Shown here: positions 1 through 8,752 of the stretch, piece by piece
Position numbering within the stretch: position 1 is the stretch's first letter
Layout: every line of letters begins with the position of its first letter
From: Vibrio gelatinilyticus
GTDB taxonomy: Bacteria > Pseudomonadota > Gammaproteobacteria > Enterobacterales > Vibrionaceae
Assembly: GCF_022836845.1 (NCBI RefSeq)
Contig: NZ_JAJNNZ010000003.1
Coordinates: 124,001 to 188,000, forward strand
Length of the DNA stretch: 64,000 nucleotides
Direction: 5' to 3'
Translations under genes and position numbers: made by a program
The notes under the pieces: model-generated
Told to the model about the DNA's origin: nothing
Databases searched by the model: none
Seen by the model: only the letters and a program-made list of their open reading frames with translations

Positions 1-218
1 CAAATGCAGGAGGGGACCACTTTTTGTGATTGGGGAGGGCTGGTTTATCCCCTAACGAATTCGTTGCACAGACGTTGTAGTGATTTAGATTTACTACAGG
101 TGAACAGATTAATTCGGTTTGGAAGAAGGTGAAGTTAGGGCTACGAAATCGATACTTGGCATCGAACTGAGCTTCGGCGACCTATTTTTAGCCAAAGTTC
201 AGTTCGATGTTTGTTCAA
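1..218. other. Non-coding flank downstream of the copper operon
   Basis: I see no convincing gene in this stretch. It holds a perfect 12-bp palindrome AACGAATTCGTT at 54-65, and an 11-bp inverted repeat (CATCGAACTGA at 160-170, TCAGTTCGATG at 199-209) separated by 28 bases. The second structure lies just past the end of the cupredoxin gene and could act as a transcript-end hairpin, although it has no clear U tract. A plus-strand reading frame at 119-430 runs antisense to the cupredoxin gene and is judged a shadow. Confidence 0.5.
160..209. repeat. Long-loop inverted repeat after the copper operon
   Basis: Perfect 11-bp arms at 160-170 and 199-209 enclose a 28-base loop. It lies within 60 bases of the cupredoxin stop codon, so it may stabilise or end the copper operon transcript. 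There is no run of T residues on either side, so an intrinsic terminator is not proven. Confidence 0.4.
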
Positions 219-740
219 TTAAAGTTGGATGCTCTTTGTCATGCCAGCCTCATGATGGCCAGGAATATTACAGGAAAATTCAACATTTTTATCACCGTGG
301 AAGTGCCAAAGCAATTGCTTCGCTTTTCCGGGCTCGACGGTCACGGCATTACCTGAGTCATGATCATGGTGTGAATTCATATTTGCCATCATTGCGCGGT
401 GTTGAGTTTGCTCGTCTTTTGAACCGATAGCAAATTCGTGCGTGATTTTGCCTGTATTCATCACAACAAATTGCACCACGTCATTGGGCTCAATGGAGAC
501 ATTACCTTTGAACGTAATTTTCATGTCATCACTTAAAATGATGTGTATCACCTTGTCAGGTTGTGCGCCTGTTGCTGGCATACCCACTGCAGACATGCCC
601 TCCATCTCCATCATCATTGAGCTATGATCCATTTTAGAATGGTCGATTTTTCCATGATCCATGGTGCTATGATCCGTATTTGCGGCAAACGCTGTGGTTG
701 AAAGCAGTGCTAGGCTAAGTGTGATGAGTGATTTTTTCAT
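219..740 (-). CDS. Periplasmic cupredoxin (CopI-like), copper tolerance
   Basis: This 173-residue protein starts with a typical signal peptide (about residues 1-19, ending AFA) followed by a Met/His-rich segment with repeated DHSxMDH and MMMEMEGM motifs, likely a copper-gathering arm. The rest is a cupredoxin fold. The His in KITHEFAIG and the Cys, His and Met in FSCNIPGHHEAGM match the type 1 copper ligands of plastocyanin-like proteins. It is the last gene of the copper operon, 76 bases after the CusA-type pump gene, and probably buffers or oxidises periplasmic copper. CopI-type cupredoxins are known copper-tolerance proteins; the exact family name is inferred. Confidence 0.85.
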   Translation of the reverse strand: MKKSLITLSLALLSTTAFAANTDHSTMDHGKIDHSKMDHSSMMMEMEGMSAVGMPATGAQPDKVIHIILSDDMKITFKGNVSIEPNDVVQFVVMNTGKITHEFAIGSKDEQTQHRAMMANMNSHHDHDSGNAVTVEPGKAKQLLWHFHGDKNVEFSCNIPGHHEAGMTKSIQL

Positions 741-816
741 TTTTATTTCCTTAAATTACAGAGTGTAATGTTCAGTTAAAATAGCGATTTGTAGAATCAA
801 ACCGCTTATTTTTTAG

Positions 817-3800
817 TTATTGATTAATATTTATTTCTCTGCGCTTCCATAGTTGGAATACGGCAGGAAGTACCAGTAGTGTGAGAAGCAGAGCCGATGC
901 CATGCCTCCAATCATCGGGGCTGCGATACGTTGCATTACTTCAGAGCCAGTACCATCGCCATACATAATTGGAATGAGACCGATGATGACGGTTAGCACT
1001 GTCATCATGACCGGGCGAACACGCAGGCCAGCGCCTTCACCAATAGCATCGGTTAAGTCTTGCTGAGTCAGTGAATTACCTTCTTCTTGGGCATGGAGCT
1101 TTTTGTAGTGCCACGCTTGGTTGAGATACACCAACATGATGACGCCTATCTCTACCGCTACACCAGATAGAGCGATAAAGCCCACCCCAACGGCAATGGA
1201 GAAGTTAAAACCAAGGATATGCATTAGCCAAAGCCCGCCAACCATCGCCAATGGTAAGGTCCCCATGATGATGAGTACCTCACCAATACGCCTGAAACTC
1301 ATGTAGAGTAGTAACATGATGATGCCAATCGTGACCGGTACTACCATGGTTAATCGCTCTTTAGCTCGCTCCATATATTCGTATTGACCAGACCACGCAA
1401 TGGAGTAGCCGGCAGGAAGATCTAGCTGTTCGCTCACTGCTCGCTGAGCCTGTGCAACGTAAGAGCCAAGATCTCGGCCATCGATATCAACAAAGACCCA
1501 ACCATTCGGGCGAGCATTTTCTGTTTTTATCATGGGTGGGCCATCTTCGTAGCGAATATCGGCCACATCCGCGAGAGCGATACGAGCGCCATTAGCTGTT
1601 ACAAGAGGCAGGTTCTGCAATTTACTAACAGAGTTACGATAATCTTGTGGATAACGAACATTGATTGGATAACGCTCTAAGCCTTCAACCGTCTCACCCA
1701 CTTTCATACCGCCAACCGCAGTTGACACCACTTGCTGAACTTCCTTAATGCTTAGACCATATCTAGCGGCTGCTCGGCGTTTGATATCGATGGTGACGTA
1801 ACGGCCACCGGCAACACGCTCGGCGTAGACAGAAGCGGTGCCTTCCAGTTCATTTAAAATAGGCTCTAATTCCGCGCCGATACCTTCAATGACTTTAAGG
1901 TCAGGCCCCGCGATCTTGATACCTATCGGCGTTTTAATCCCCGTTGCTAGCATATCGATACGTGTTTTGATTGGCATTACCCATGCGTTGGTTAACCCAG
2001 GGAACTTCACAAGGCTATCGAACTCAGCGCGTAGTGAGTCGGTGGTGACGCCTTCTCGCCATTCATTACGAGGTTTAAGCTGAATGACACTCTCAATCAT
2101 GGTTAACGGTGCTGGGTCTGTTGCTGTATCAGCACGACCAATCTTGCCCCATACCGTTTCCACCTCAGGTACGGTTTTGATCAGCTTGTTGGTTTGCTGT
2201 AGCAGCTCGCGCGCTTTACCAATCGAAATACCTGGGTACGTGGTAGGCATGTACATTAAATCGCCTTCATCCAGTGGGGGGATGAATTCGCTGCCGAGTT
2301 TGCTGGTTGGGTAATACGCTGATGCCATCAAACCAAGAGCTGCAACAATGATCAGTTTTGGGTATTTTAGGCTAAGATTCAGCATTGGGCGATAGAGTGT
2401 TACAAGTCCTTTGTTCACTGGGTTCTTATGCTCAGGAAGAATCTTACCGCGAACAAAGTAACCCATAAGCACAGGGACTAAGGTGATGGCTAAACCTGCG
2501 GAGGCAGCCATTGCGTAGGTTTTGGTAAAGGCGAGTGGCGAGAACATCTTGCCTTCTTGGCCTTCAAGCGCAAAAACCGGAACAAAGCTGAGCGTAATAA
2601 TAATCAGCGAGAAGAACAGCGGAGCACCCACCTCTTCGGCGGCTTTACCGATCACTTGCCAACGGTTTTTATCGGTTAGTGGCGTGCGTTCAATGTGCTT
2701 ATGCACGTTCTCAATCATTACGATTGCCCCGTCCACCATGGCACCAATGGCGATGGCAATGCCACCGAGTGACATAATGTTAGCGTTGATGCCTTGCCAA
2801 TGCATAACGATAAAGGCACTTAAAATGCCCACGGGTAAGCTTATCGCAATCACCAGAGATGAGCGGATATGGAACAAGAACAGGGCACAGACAACGGCAA
2901 CAACAATAAACTCTTCGATGAGCTTTTGCCATAGGTTCTCGACAGCAGCATCAATGAGTGTAGAGCGATCGTAGGTGGCAATGATTTCGACACCATCAGG
3001 TAAGCCTTGTTTAAGCTCATTCAGTTTGCTCTTAACGTTGTCGATCACCTCACTGGCGTTTTCGCCAAAGCGCATGACAATGACGCCGCCCACCGCTTCG
3101 CCTTCACCATTGAGCTCAGAGATACCACGACGCATTTGCGGTCCTGTATTGATTTCGGCAATGTCACCTAGCAGTAATGGTGTGCCTTTGTCTGTGACCT
3201 TAAGCGGCAGTGATTTAATGTCTTCGATGCTGCTTAAATAGCCAGTGGTACGAACCATGTGTTCGGCTTCAGCGACTTCAACAACTGATGCGCCTGTCTC
3301 TTGGTTTCCGTCTTGGATTGCCATGTTGACTTGCTGTAAAGTCAGGTCATAAGCGCGAAGCTTGGCGGGGTCAATCTGCACTTGGTACTGCTTGACCATA
3401 CCGCCTACGGTGGCGACTTCTGATACGCCATCAACCGTTTGCAGCTCGTACTTTAAGAACCAATCTTGCAGGCTACGCAGCTCGGCCAAATCGTGCTGAC
3501 CTGTCTTATCTTGTAAGACGTAGCTGTAAATCCAGCCTACACCGGTGGCATCTGGCCCAAGTGTTGGTTTGGCGTTAGCGGGTAGGTTAGGGGCAACTTG
3601 GCTAAGATACTCCAGTACTCTAGAGCGGGCCCAGTACATATCGGTATCATCGTTAAAGATGATGTAGACATATGAGTCGCCAAAGAAAGAATAGCCTCGA
3701 ACGGTTTCTGCTCCAGGTACCGCGAGCATGGCCGTTGTCAGTGGGTAGGTGACTTGGTCTTCTACCACTTGCGGCGCTTGCCCCGGGTAGCTAGTTTTAA

Positions 3801-3945
3801 TAATCACCTGCACATCAGAGAGGTCAGGCAGCGCATCAACAGGCGTATTTTTAACGCTGTAAAGCCCTGCCAGTGTGAGGAAGATACTGGCAATTAAGAC
3901 CAGGAATCGATTATTGATAGACCATCGAATAATGGCGGTAATCAT
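817..3945 (-). CDS. cusA: CusA-type heavy-metal efflux RND pump (Cu/Ag)
   Basis: At 1042 residues this has the usual length of inner membrane heavy-metal RND pumps. It begins with the typical N-terminal membrane helix (IIRWSINNRFLVLIASIFLTLAG). The TM4 motif GAMVDGAIVMIENVHKH carries the proton-relay Asp. Methionines corresponding to the CusA Cu(I) relay are visible in the APLTMIESVIQLKP and DMLATGIKTPIG segments. Its ATG overlaps the stop of the adaptor gene as ATGA, so the two are translationally coupled. With the adaptor and outer membrane factor it would form a tripartite pump that exports Cu(I)/Ag(I) across the envelope. Metal specificity rests on the Met motifs and the cupredoxin and CusF domains nearby. 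Confidence 0.93.
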   Translation of the reverse strand: MITAIIRWSINNRFLVLIASIFLTLAGLYSVKNTPVDALPDLSDVQVIIKTSYPGQAPQVVEDQVTYPLTTAMLAVPGAETVRGYSFFGDSYVYIIFNDDTDMYWARSRVLEYLSQVAPNLPANAKPTLGPDATGVGWIYSYVLQDKTGQHDLAELRSLQDWFLKYELQTVDGVSEVATVGGMVKQYQVQIDPAKLRAYDLTLQQVNMAIQDGNQETGASVVEVAEAEHMVRTTGYLSSIEDIKSLPLKVTDKGTPLLLGDIAEINTGPQMRRGISELNGEGEAVGGVIVMRFGENASEVIDNVKSKLNELKQGLPDGVEIIATYDRSTLIDAAVENLWQKLIEEFIVVAVVCALFLFHIRSSLVIAISLPVGILSAFIVMHWQGINANIMSLGGIAIAIGAMVDGAIVMIENVHKHIERTPLTDKNRWQVIGKAAEEVGAPLFFSLIIITLSFVPVFALEGQEGKMFSPLAFTKTYAMAASAGLAITLVPVLMGYFVRGKILPEHKNPVNKGLVTLYRPMLNLSLKYPKLIIVAALGLMASAYYPTSKLGSEFIPPLDEGDLMYMPTTYPGISIGKARELLQQTNKLIKTVPEVETVWGKIGRADTATDPAPLTMIESVIQLKPRNEWREGVTTDSLRAEFDSLVKFPGLTNAWVMPIKTRIDMLATGIKTPIGIKIAGPDLKVIEGIGAELEPILNELEGTASVYAERVAGGRYVTIDIKRRAAARYGLSIKEVQQVVSTAVGGMKVGETVEGLERYPINVRYPQDYRNSVSKLQNLPLVTANGARIALADVADIRYEDGPPMIKTENARPNGWVFVDIDGRDLGSYVAQAQRAVSEQLDLPAGYSIAWSGQYEYMERAKERLTMVVPVTIGIIMLLLYMSFRRIGEVLIIMGTLPLAMVGGLWLMHILGFNFSIAVGVGFIALSGVAVEIGVIMLVYLNQAWHYKKLHAQEEGNSLTQQDLTDAIGEGAGLRVRPVMMTVLTVIIGLIPIMYGDGTGSEVMQRIAAPMIGGMASALLLTLLVLPAVFQLWKRREININQ

Positions 3946-5699
3946 TGGTTATCCCCCATGTTGTGATGCGCGTGCGCATCCATTTTTGAAGAACTGCTTT
4001 TCTTGGTCTTAATATCGACTAACGAGATATCAGCGCCTTCTTTGGTTATTAGAAATTGAACCGATTGGCCCTCAACCAAACCAGACAGATCGACATTTTC
4101 CCCAACCGAAAAATTCATTTCGCCAGCGGCCCAGTTCCATTCAGGAGCCGCCGCGTGCTTCAGGGTGATCATGCCAAAGTCAGCCATTAGCATAGTGATC
4201 TCACCATCGACCCATAACTCACTGGCAATAATGGTGTCATCAACGTTGAGGGTGACAACATCGTATTGCCCTGAATCGCCTTTTTGCATTTCAAAATTGA
4301 TCATTTGTCCTTTGCTAAGTTGAGACATATCAACGCCTTCGGCGATGTTGAAGTTCATCACCATTCCCGGCCAGTTCCACTCAGGTACTGGTTGGTGGTT
4401 GATGGTCAGCATACGGTGTCCTTCCATCACATCGGTGATTTCACCTTTTGCCCATGCGCTTTCTGCAGTAGGTTCAACGCCATTGATGCGAGAAAGGTCA
4501 GCCGATTGGCTTGACTCTGAATCGATCATGAAGTGAGCGGAAGTCACGATGCGGTCGTTCTCGTTGAGGCCTTGAATAACTTCGATTTTTTCGCCTGCCT
4601 CGCGTCCTACTTCAATGCGAGCCGAACGGTATTTACCATCACCTTGTGAAAGCACCACTCGAGTCATATCACCAGAGCGAATAACCGATGATCTTGGAAT
4701 TGTCAGAACGCTCTCACTTGATTCTGGTTGCAGAGCAATATTGGCGAACATATTTGGCTTTAGCTCGCCTTTGGGGTTGGCAAATTTCAGTCGCACTCTC
4801 AAAGTACGGGTCTTTGGGTCGAGAATAGGGTAGATGTAGTCAACCACGCCTTGCCACTTTTGCCCCGGTATGGCGTCTAACGTCATGCTGGCTTTGCTGT
4901 TGGCGGTGATCCAGTGTGATTGACGCTCAAACACTTCCGCGTCTACCCACACATCATTAAGAGGGCCAGCACTGATCACGGTTTGCGCTGGAGATAGGTA
5001 GCCCCCTTCACGAATATTCAAACTGGCGATAACACCATCAGCTATTGCTTTGATTTCGATGGTTTGAGAGGCTTGGTTTGCTTTTACGATCTGTCTTATT
5101 TGCGACGGATCAACGCCTAGTGAGACCAGGCGGTCGGTAGCGCCGCGAATTAACCCTTTGTGGCCTGCACGATAGGCGTTAAGCAATTCTTCTTGGGCTT
5201 TCACTAGTTCAGGAGAGTAGAGCGTGAAAAGCACGTCGCCTTTTTTGACCTGCTCACCGATGGCATTGACGTTAAGCTTCTCAACCCAGCCCGTGGTACG
5301 AACGTTGGTTTGCCACACCAGGCTGTCATCAAAGGCGACATAACCAACCGTTTCGATACGAGGAGATAGCTTTTCTTGTTTCACTAAAGCGGTTTTCACC
5401 CCAAGATTATTCTCTACGGAAGGGCTTATTGTAACTGTCCCAGCTTCTTCATTCTCTCCTGAAAGATCGGATGCGTAGACGGGAACAAGATCCATTCCCA
5501 TTGGGGATTTTCCGGGTTGATCTCTACGGTAGTTTGCATCCATAGGTGCAACCCAATAGAGTGGCTCATCTGCCACTTTTTCGTCAGATGAGACCATCAA
5601 GCCCATTTCGTGGTTCGCTGGCGTGATGAAGTGGGTCGCGCCAAAACCGATAGCACCGCCAATGAGAAGAGCGAGAGTTGCGATTTGCATTGTTTTCAT
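3942..5699 (-). CDS. cusB: CusB-type periplasmic adaptor with two C-terminal CusF-like domains
   Basis: This 585-residue protein has an N-terminal membrane anchor or signal. Next comes a heavy-metal-binding domain with the motif YWVAPMDANYRRDQPGKSPMGMDLVPVY-like core (about 47-75), then the hairpin, lipoyl and barrel regions of membrane fusion proteins (about 90-410). Two CusF-like domains follow in tandem (about 414-490 and 493-565), and the tail is His-rich (HAHHNMGDNQ). CusF normally is a separate chaperone that hands Cu(I)/Ag(I) to CusB, so here the chaperone is fused and duplicated. The first copy keeps the CusF ligands (His435, Trp443, Met446, Met448). The second keeps His515, Trp523 and Met528 but has Gly526 in place of one Met. 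It lies between the TolC-type gene (13 bases) and cusA (4-base overlap). Confidence 0.9.
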   Translation of the reverse strand: MKTMQIATLALLIGGAIGFGATHFITPANHEMGLMVSSDEKVADEPLYWVAPMDANYRRDQPGKSPMGMDLVPVYASDLSGENEEAGTVTISPSVENNLGVKTALVKQEKLSPRIETVGYVAFDDSLVWQTNVRTTGWVEKLNVNAIGEQVKKGDVLFTLYSPELVKAQEELLNAYRAGHKGLIRGATDRLVSLGVDPSQIRQIVKANQASQTIEIKAIADGVIASLNIREGGYLSPAQTVISAGPLNDVWVDAEVFERQSHWITANSKASMTLDAIPGQKWQGVVDYIYPILDPKTRTLRVRLKFANPKGELKPNMFANIALQPESSESVLTIPRSSVIRSGDMTRVVLSQGDGKYRSARIEVGREAGEKIEVIQGLNENDRIVTSAHFMIDSESSQSADLSRINGVEPTAESAWAKGEITDVMEGHRMLTINHQPVPEWNWPGMVMNFNIAEGVDMSQLSKGQMINFEMQKGDSGQYDVVTLNVDDTIIASELWVDGEITMLMADFGMITLKHAAAPEWNWAAGEMNFSVGENVDLSGLVEGQSVQFLITKEGADISLVDIKTKKSSSSKMDAHAHHNMGDNQ

Positions 5700-5712
5700 A
5701 ATGGGTTCCTAT

Positions 5713-7134
5713 CTAGTTCGCATTGGCTGAGAGTGTCAGCTGTGCCTCGGTCTGATTTTGAAGAGAGCCTTGTCCATCGCGATCCAAGGTTGGCGCTTCG
5801 ACTTTGAAATTAAACCCGCCGAGCAATGCGGATAGGTTACTGTTCACGAGGTTTAAATCAGTCAACAGGCGCTGCTGCTCAAGCTGCAGTGCTAATTCAT
5901 CGCGACTTGCTGTAATTACAGTATTAAATTGAGCGGTGTTGTTTTGGTAACCACGCTCTACTGCTTGTGAGCGAGATTTTGCTTGTGGAAGCAATGTGGA
6001 TTGATAGCGTTCTAAACGTTGCTCGAGGTTGCTCTTATCAATAAGCAGCGTATTTACCTTGGCTTCCATTTGTCTGAGCAGTGTGTCTTTCTGCGATTGC
6101 GCAGCACCGACTTGATATTGCGCAGCGGAGTGCTGTCGATCCTGGCGATTGCCAGTAAAGAGAGGTACATCCATCGTAATGTAGGCACTTAATAGATCGG
6201 AAGCTGGCTTGCCGTTCATACCGTTAGCCTGTCGATGGCCGTACATCACTTCAACACCGAACTGAGGGGTATATGCTTGCTGAGCAATCTCTACTTGAGT
6301 TTGATTCGCGGAGATAGCCACATCTGCCATCTGCACAATTGGGTGTTGGTTAAGCTGCTGGAAATAATTGGTTGACTGTGCCGACTCATTTAAACGCTGT
6401 TCGAGTGAGCTCCAATCTAATTGATTACTCGCATTTAGTGAAACAGTACGATACAGCCACTCTGATCCTAGCCACTCTGACAATTGAGAGATCAGACGAT
6501 GCTGCGTTTGTGTATTGGCTTGCAGCTTCTCTTCAATTTGGCTCACTTGCAGTTGAGCATTGAGAAGGTCTTGAGCTTCGCTTTTACCGATGGAGTAGTT
6601 AGTCTGAATAAAACTCTCCATTTCCTTCATCAATCGATGATTTTCAAGCAGCACCTGATGGGCCTGTTGTTGGTAACCAAGCTCTAGCCAAAGTTGAGTC
6701 ATGCCATTGGCGATTTCTAGCTCGCGAGCTGCAACTTGAAGAGCCATGCCATCGGCTTGTTGATTGGCTTGGCGCTTTTGAAGATCAAGTGTTGAACCTC
6801 GGCCAAATTGTTGCATTAGCCCAACAGAGATATTGGTCATCGGGTCTTGGTCGAATCTAAAGCTATCGACAGGAAGTCCACCAAAACCAACTTTCAGTTT
6901 CGGGTCTGCAAGCGTCGCGCTCGCTACTCCGGATTCTCTCATCGCATGAGATTGAGCATAGAGCTGTTTTCGATTTGAATCGTAGTTTAATGCGATATCA
7001 ATAAGCTGAGCCAAAGATATCGAGGATGACGATGCCAAGCTTGTTTGTTGTGCATTAGGAGCGGCGTGCAGCGGTACCACAAAGCCGACCAACGCACTGA
7101 TAGCGACAGCAATTAGTGAGGGTTTAATATTCAC
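5713..7134 (-). CDS. cusC: TolC-family outer membrane factor of the copper pump
   Basis: The protein has a signal peptide ending around PLHAAP, then long amphipathic helices rich in Gln and Ala with the repeated TolC architecture (for example LEIANGMTQLWLELGYQQQ and ELALQLEQQRLLTDLNLVNSNLSALLGG). It would form the outer membrane channel docking with the CusA/CusB-like proteins. The reading frame stays open up to a TTG at 7146, but I prefer the GTG at 7134, because GGAT lies six bases before it and the signal peptide then begins MNIKPSLIAVAISALVG. It is co-directional with cusBA. A 9-bp inverted repeat (7194-7202/7213-7221) lies just upstream in the gap to the CopL-like gene. Confidence 0.85.
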   Translation of the reverse strand: MNIKPSLIAVAISALVGFVVPLHAAPNAQQTSLASSSSISLAQLIDIALNYDSNRKQLYAQSHAMRESGVASATLADPKLKVGFGGLPVDSFRFDQDPMTNISVGLMQQFGRGSTLDLQKRQANQQADGMALQVAARELEIANGMTQLWLELGYQQQAHQVLLENHRLMKEMESFIQTNYSIGKSEAQDLLNAQLQVSQIEEKLQANTQTQHRLISQLSEWLGSEWLYRTVSLNASNQLDWSSLEQRLNESAQSTNYFQQLNQHPIVQMADVAISANQTQVEIAQQAYTPQFGVEVMYGHRQANGMNGKPASDLLSAYITMDVPLFTGNRQDRQHSAAQYQVGAAQSQKDTLLRQMEAKVNTLLIDKSNLEQRLERYQSTLLPQAKSRSQAVERGYQNNTAQFNTVITASRDELALQLEQQRLLTDLNLVNSNLSALLGGFNFKVEAPTLDRDGQGSLQNQTEAQLTLSANAN

Positions 7135-7193
7135 GGTGTTATCCAAATTCGTGCGCTAAAGAGTAGGCGCGTTAAAACGATTACTGAACCTAA

Positions 7194-7221
7194 ATTGGTT
7201 AAATTTTAGAAATTAACCAAT
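7194..7221. repeat. 9-bp inverted repeat before the cusC-like gene
   Basis: ATTGGTTAA (7194-7202) and TTAACCAAT (7213-7221) form perfect arms around a 10-base AT-rich loop. It lies in the short gap between the CopL-like gene and the outer membrane factor gene. It may be a hairpin in the operon mRNA that adjusts expression of the pump relative to the first gene, or a second regulator site; neither is shown by sequence alone. Confidence 0.4.
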
Positions 7222-7253
7222 AAACGTGGTCAGTAAGTTAGGCAGAAGTTGGA

Positions 7254-7688
7254 TCAAGCTATTGGGGGGCGATATAAAGATTGTGGGCGATGAACACGCT
7301 CACCCCATGAGAAATCGTCAATAGGGCTCAATTGACTTGCAAAGTGGGTGGTGTTTTTAAAGCTGGGTAAAAAAGCCAGGATATTAATGCACGTTGCACT
7401 GCAACAATTGTGTGGTGACTCTGAGTGACTATCACACGATTGAGACGAGGACTGAGAGAGACTATGCGAGCTATGCGGACTTACATCGTGATCCATGTGG
7501 GTATGGAGACTGCTACCGAGACAATCAGGAAGTTGCGCTACAACGGTAATTTGATGACTTTCGCTAGCACTTGTGAGTTGGAACATTTTAAACGTCATTA
7601 AAGGCGAGCTTGAGACAATACTAGAAGCCAGCAACGTAAAGGTGCTAACAAAAGTGATCCAAATTATGCGAACAGATGACAAACGCAT
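7254..7688 (-). CDS. Small His/Cys-rich CopL-like protein, first gene of the copper operon
   Basis: This 144-residue protein has a hydrophobic N-terminal segment (about 6-30, signal or anchor), a His/Ser-rich stretch (LHTHMDHDVSPHSSHS), a Cys cluster (SQSCDSHSESPHNCCSATC) and a C-terminal SLYRPPIA motif. Short proteins of this layout, ending in an RPP motif and sitting ahead of copper-resistance genes, are usually called CopL-family metal-binding regulatory proteins; assignment to that family is from memory. GAAGG lies seven bases before the ATG. It is the first gene after the CueR-type promoter, so it should be made together with the pump. It probably binds copper in the periplasm or at the membrane. 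A catalytic role is not evident. Confidence 0.65.
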   Translation of the reverse strand: MRLSSVRIIWITFVSTFTLLASSIVSSSPLMTFKMFQLTSASESHQITVVAQLPDCLGSSLHTHMDHDVSPHSSHSLSQSSSQSCDSHSESPHNCCSATCINILAFLPSFKNTTHFASQLSPIDDFSWGERVHRPQSLYRPPIA

Positions 7689-7717
7689 ACCAAGCCTTCA
7701 AAATTGAGTTACAACCC

Positions 7718-7748
7718 AGTTTAAAGCCTTACCCTAGGGTAAGGTCAA
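7718..7748 (-). promoter_or_regulatory. CueR/MerR-type promoter-operator of the copper operon
   Basis: Read on the minus strand, TTGACC (-35, 7748-7743) and TAAACT (-10, 7723-7718) are separated by exactly 19 bp, the overlong spacer typical of promoters twisted open by MerR-family metal sensors. The spacer region holds a perfect 18-bp palindrome, CCTTACCCTAGGGTAAGG (7727-7744), of the CueR type. Transcription would start near 7711, about 25 bases before the CopL-like gene. The regulator itself is not in the window, so the CueR assignment comes from the promoter form and the copper genes it controls. Confidence 0.85.
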
Positions 7749-8116
7749 CAATTATATTAAGTTAACACCGCAGTATTTTCTAGTACCAAGTAAGCGAATT
7801 ACTGAGAGCTGAACTGTTCAATGTACGCTGCGTATCCGGCACGTATGGATGGATCTTTGGTCTTATTATCGCTCAAGGTGAACTTCAGCACAGACGAAAA
7901 AGTGATGAATGTGCGCCATACGATCTTTCCTACTATCTGTCGACTCGCCATTTGACCTCGTTGGCAGGACAAGGTTGCGGGTTTAAATTCAAAGCAGGTC
8001 TTAGTATTTGATGTTAATGAGTGAAGTAGCATATTTTCTTCACTTTGAAGTTTATAAAATGATAAGTGGTTCCACTACAATAACTATGCAGTTGACTGAA
8101 ATATAAGGATGTTAAG
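7749..8116. other. Intergenic region between the copper promoter and the lipoprotein gene
   Basis: This stretch has no gene I can support. A 77-codon minus-strand frame at 7799-8032 has no clear Shine-Dalgarno sequence, no recognisable motif and an odd composition, so it is left out. The last 30 bases before 8117 contain a purine-rich AAGGATG seven to eight bases ahead of the lipoprotein start. Confidence 0.4.
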
Positions 8117-8593
8117 ATGAGAAAATTAGTATGGATGACCATAATGGCACTGTCAGTGATTGGCTGTAGTCAGCCTGAAACTAAAGAAGAGCAAGCACTG
8201 ACGATTTCTGCACAAAATATAGCGGGGGCCTGGCAATGCGACTACGCGCTATCAGACATTAAAACTAAAGTGCATGTCAGCTATGCTGACAATGGTGATT
8301 TTAATGGCAGGGTATTTCTTAATTACCCTGTGACGACAGGAAAAGGTGCAGTTAAGCTTGAGCTTGTTACTGAAGGCCACTGGAGTCTAGTGGGCACAAC
8401 GCTAACCGAAAAATTTGAAGTACTGGCGATGGATAGCCGTAACTCGAGTGGTGTAGAATTTTCCGAAACACTGGCAAAAGAGTTACGAATTCCAGAAGAA
8501 TTAACGACGCAAGTCATCCACCTTAGCGCGACTAATATGACATTGCTCGAAGCCAACGGTGAGCAGACCCAGTGTATTAGGTTCGGAATCTAG
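8117..8593 (+). CDS. Predicted lipoprotein of unknown function
   Basis: The 158-residue product has a lipoprotein signal peptide with a lipobox (LSVIGC, Cys at about residue 17), so it should be lipid-anchored in the envelope. The mature part (about 35-155) looks like a single beta-rich domain beginning AGAWQCDYALSDIKTKVHVSYADNG, the style of small secreted proteins that measure a residual against a blank strand layout, with one Cys pair (CDY and the late TQCIRFG) that could form a disulfide. AAGGATG precedes the ATG. It stands alone between a minus-strand operon and a minus-strand gene. I do not recognise the family. Confidence 0.7.
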   Translation: MRKLVWMTIMALSVIGCSQPETKEEQALTISAQNIAGAWQCDYALSDIKTKVHVSYADNGDFNGRVFLNYPVTTGKGAVKLELVTEGHWSLVGTTLTEKFEVLAMDSRNSSGVEFSETLAKELRIPEELTTQVIHLSATNMTLLEANGEQTQCIRFGI

Positions 8594-8752
8594 TTCTTGA
8601 AGTCTATGGCCAGTGCATTCAATACATCTAGCACTGACACTTAACAGCCTGAAGGGGTTGTTATATTGCAAGGAGAAAAGTGATTGTTCCAAACATTGTT
8701 TCCTGGTTCTTATATACCGTTCAACATGCGCCACTACGATATTATTGGTGTC

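Noticed and set aside
160..209. attC site of an integron
   Set aside because: The long inverted repeat lacks the GTTRRRY and RYYYAAC ends and no cassette array is next to it.
119..430. 103-codon plus-strand frame
   Set aside because: It is antisense to the cupredoxin gene, which has a signal peptide and copper ligands and is therefore the real gene.
7799..8032. 77-codon minus-strand frame as a gene
   Set aside because: It has no good ribosome site, no motif and no context; it lies beyond the copper promoter and is probably chance.
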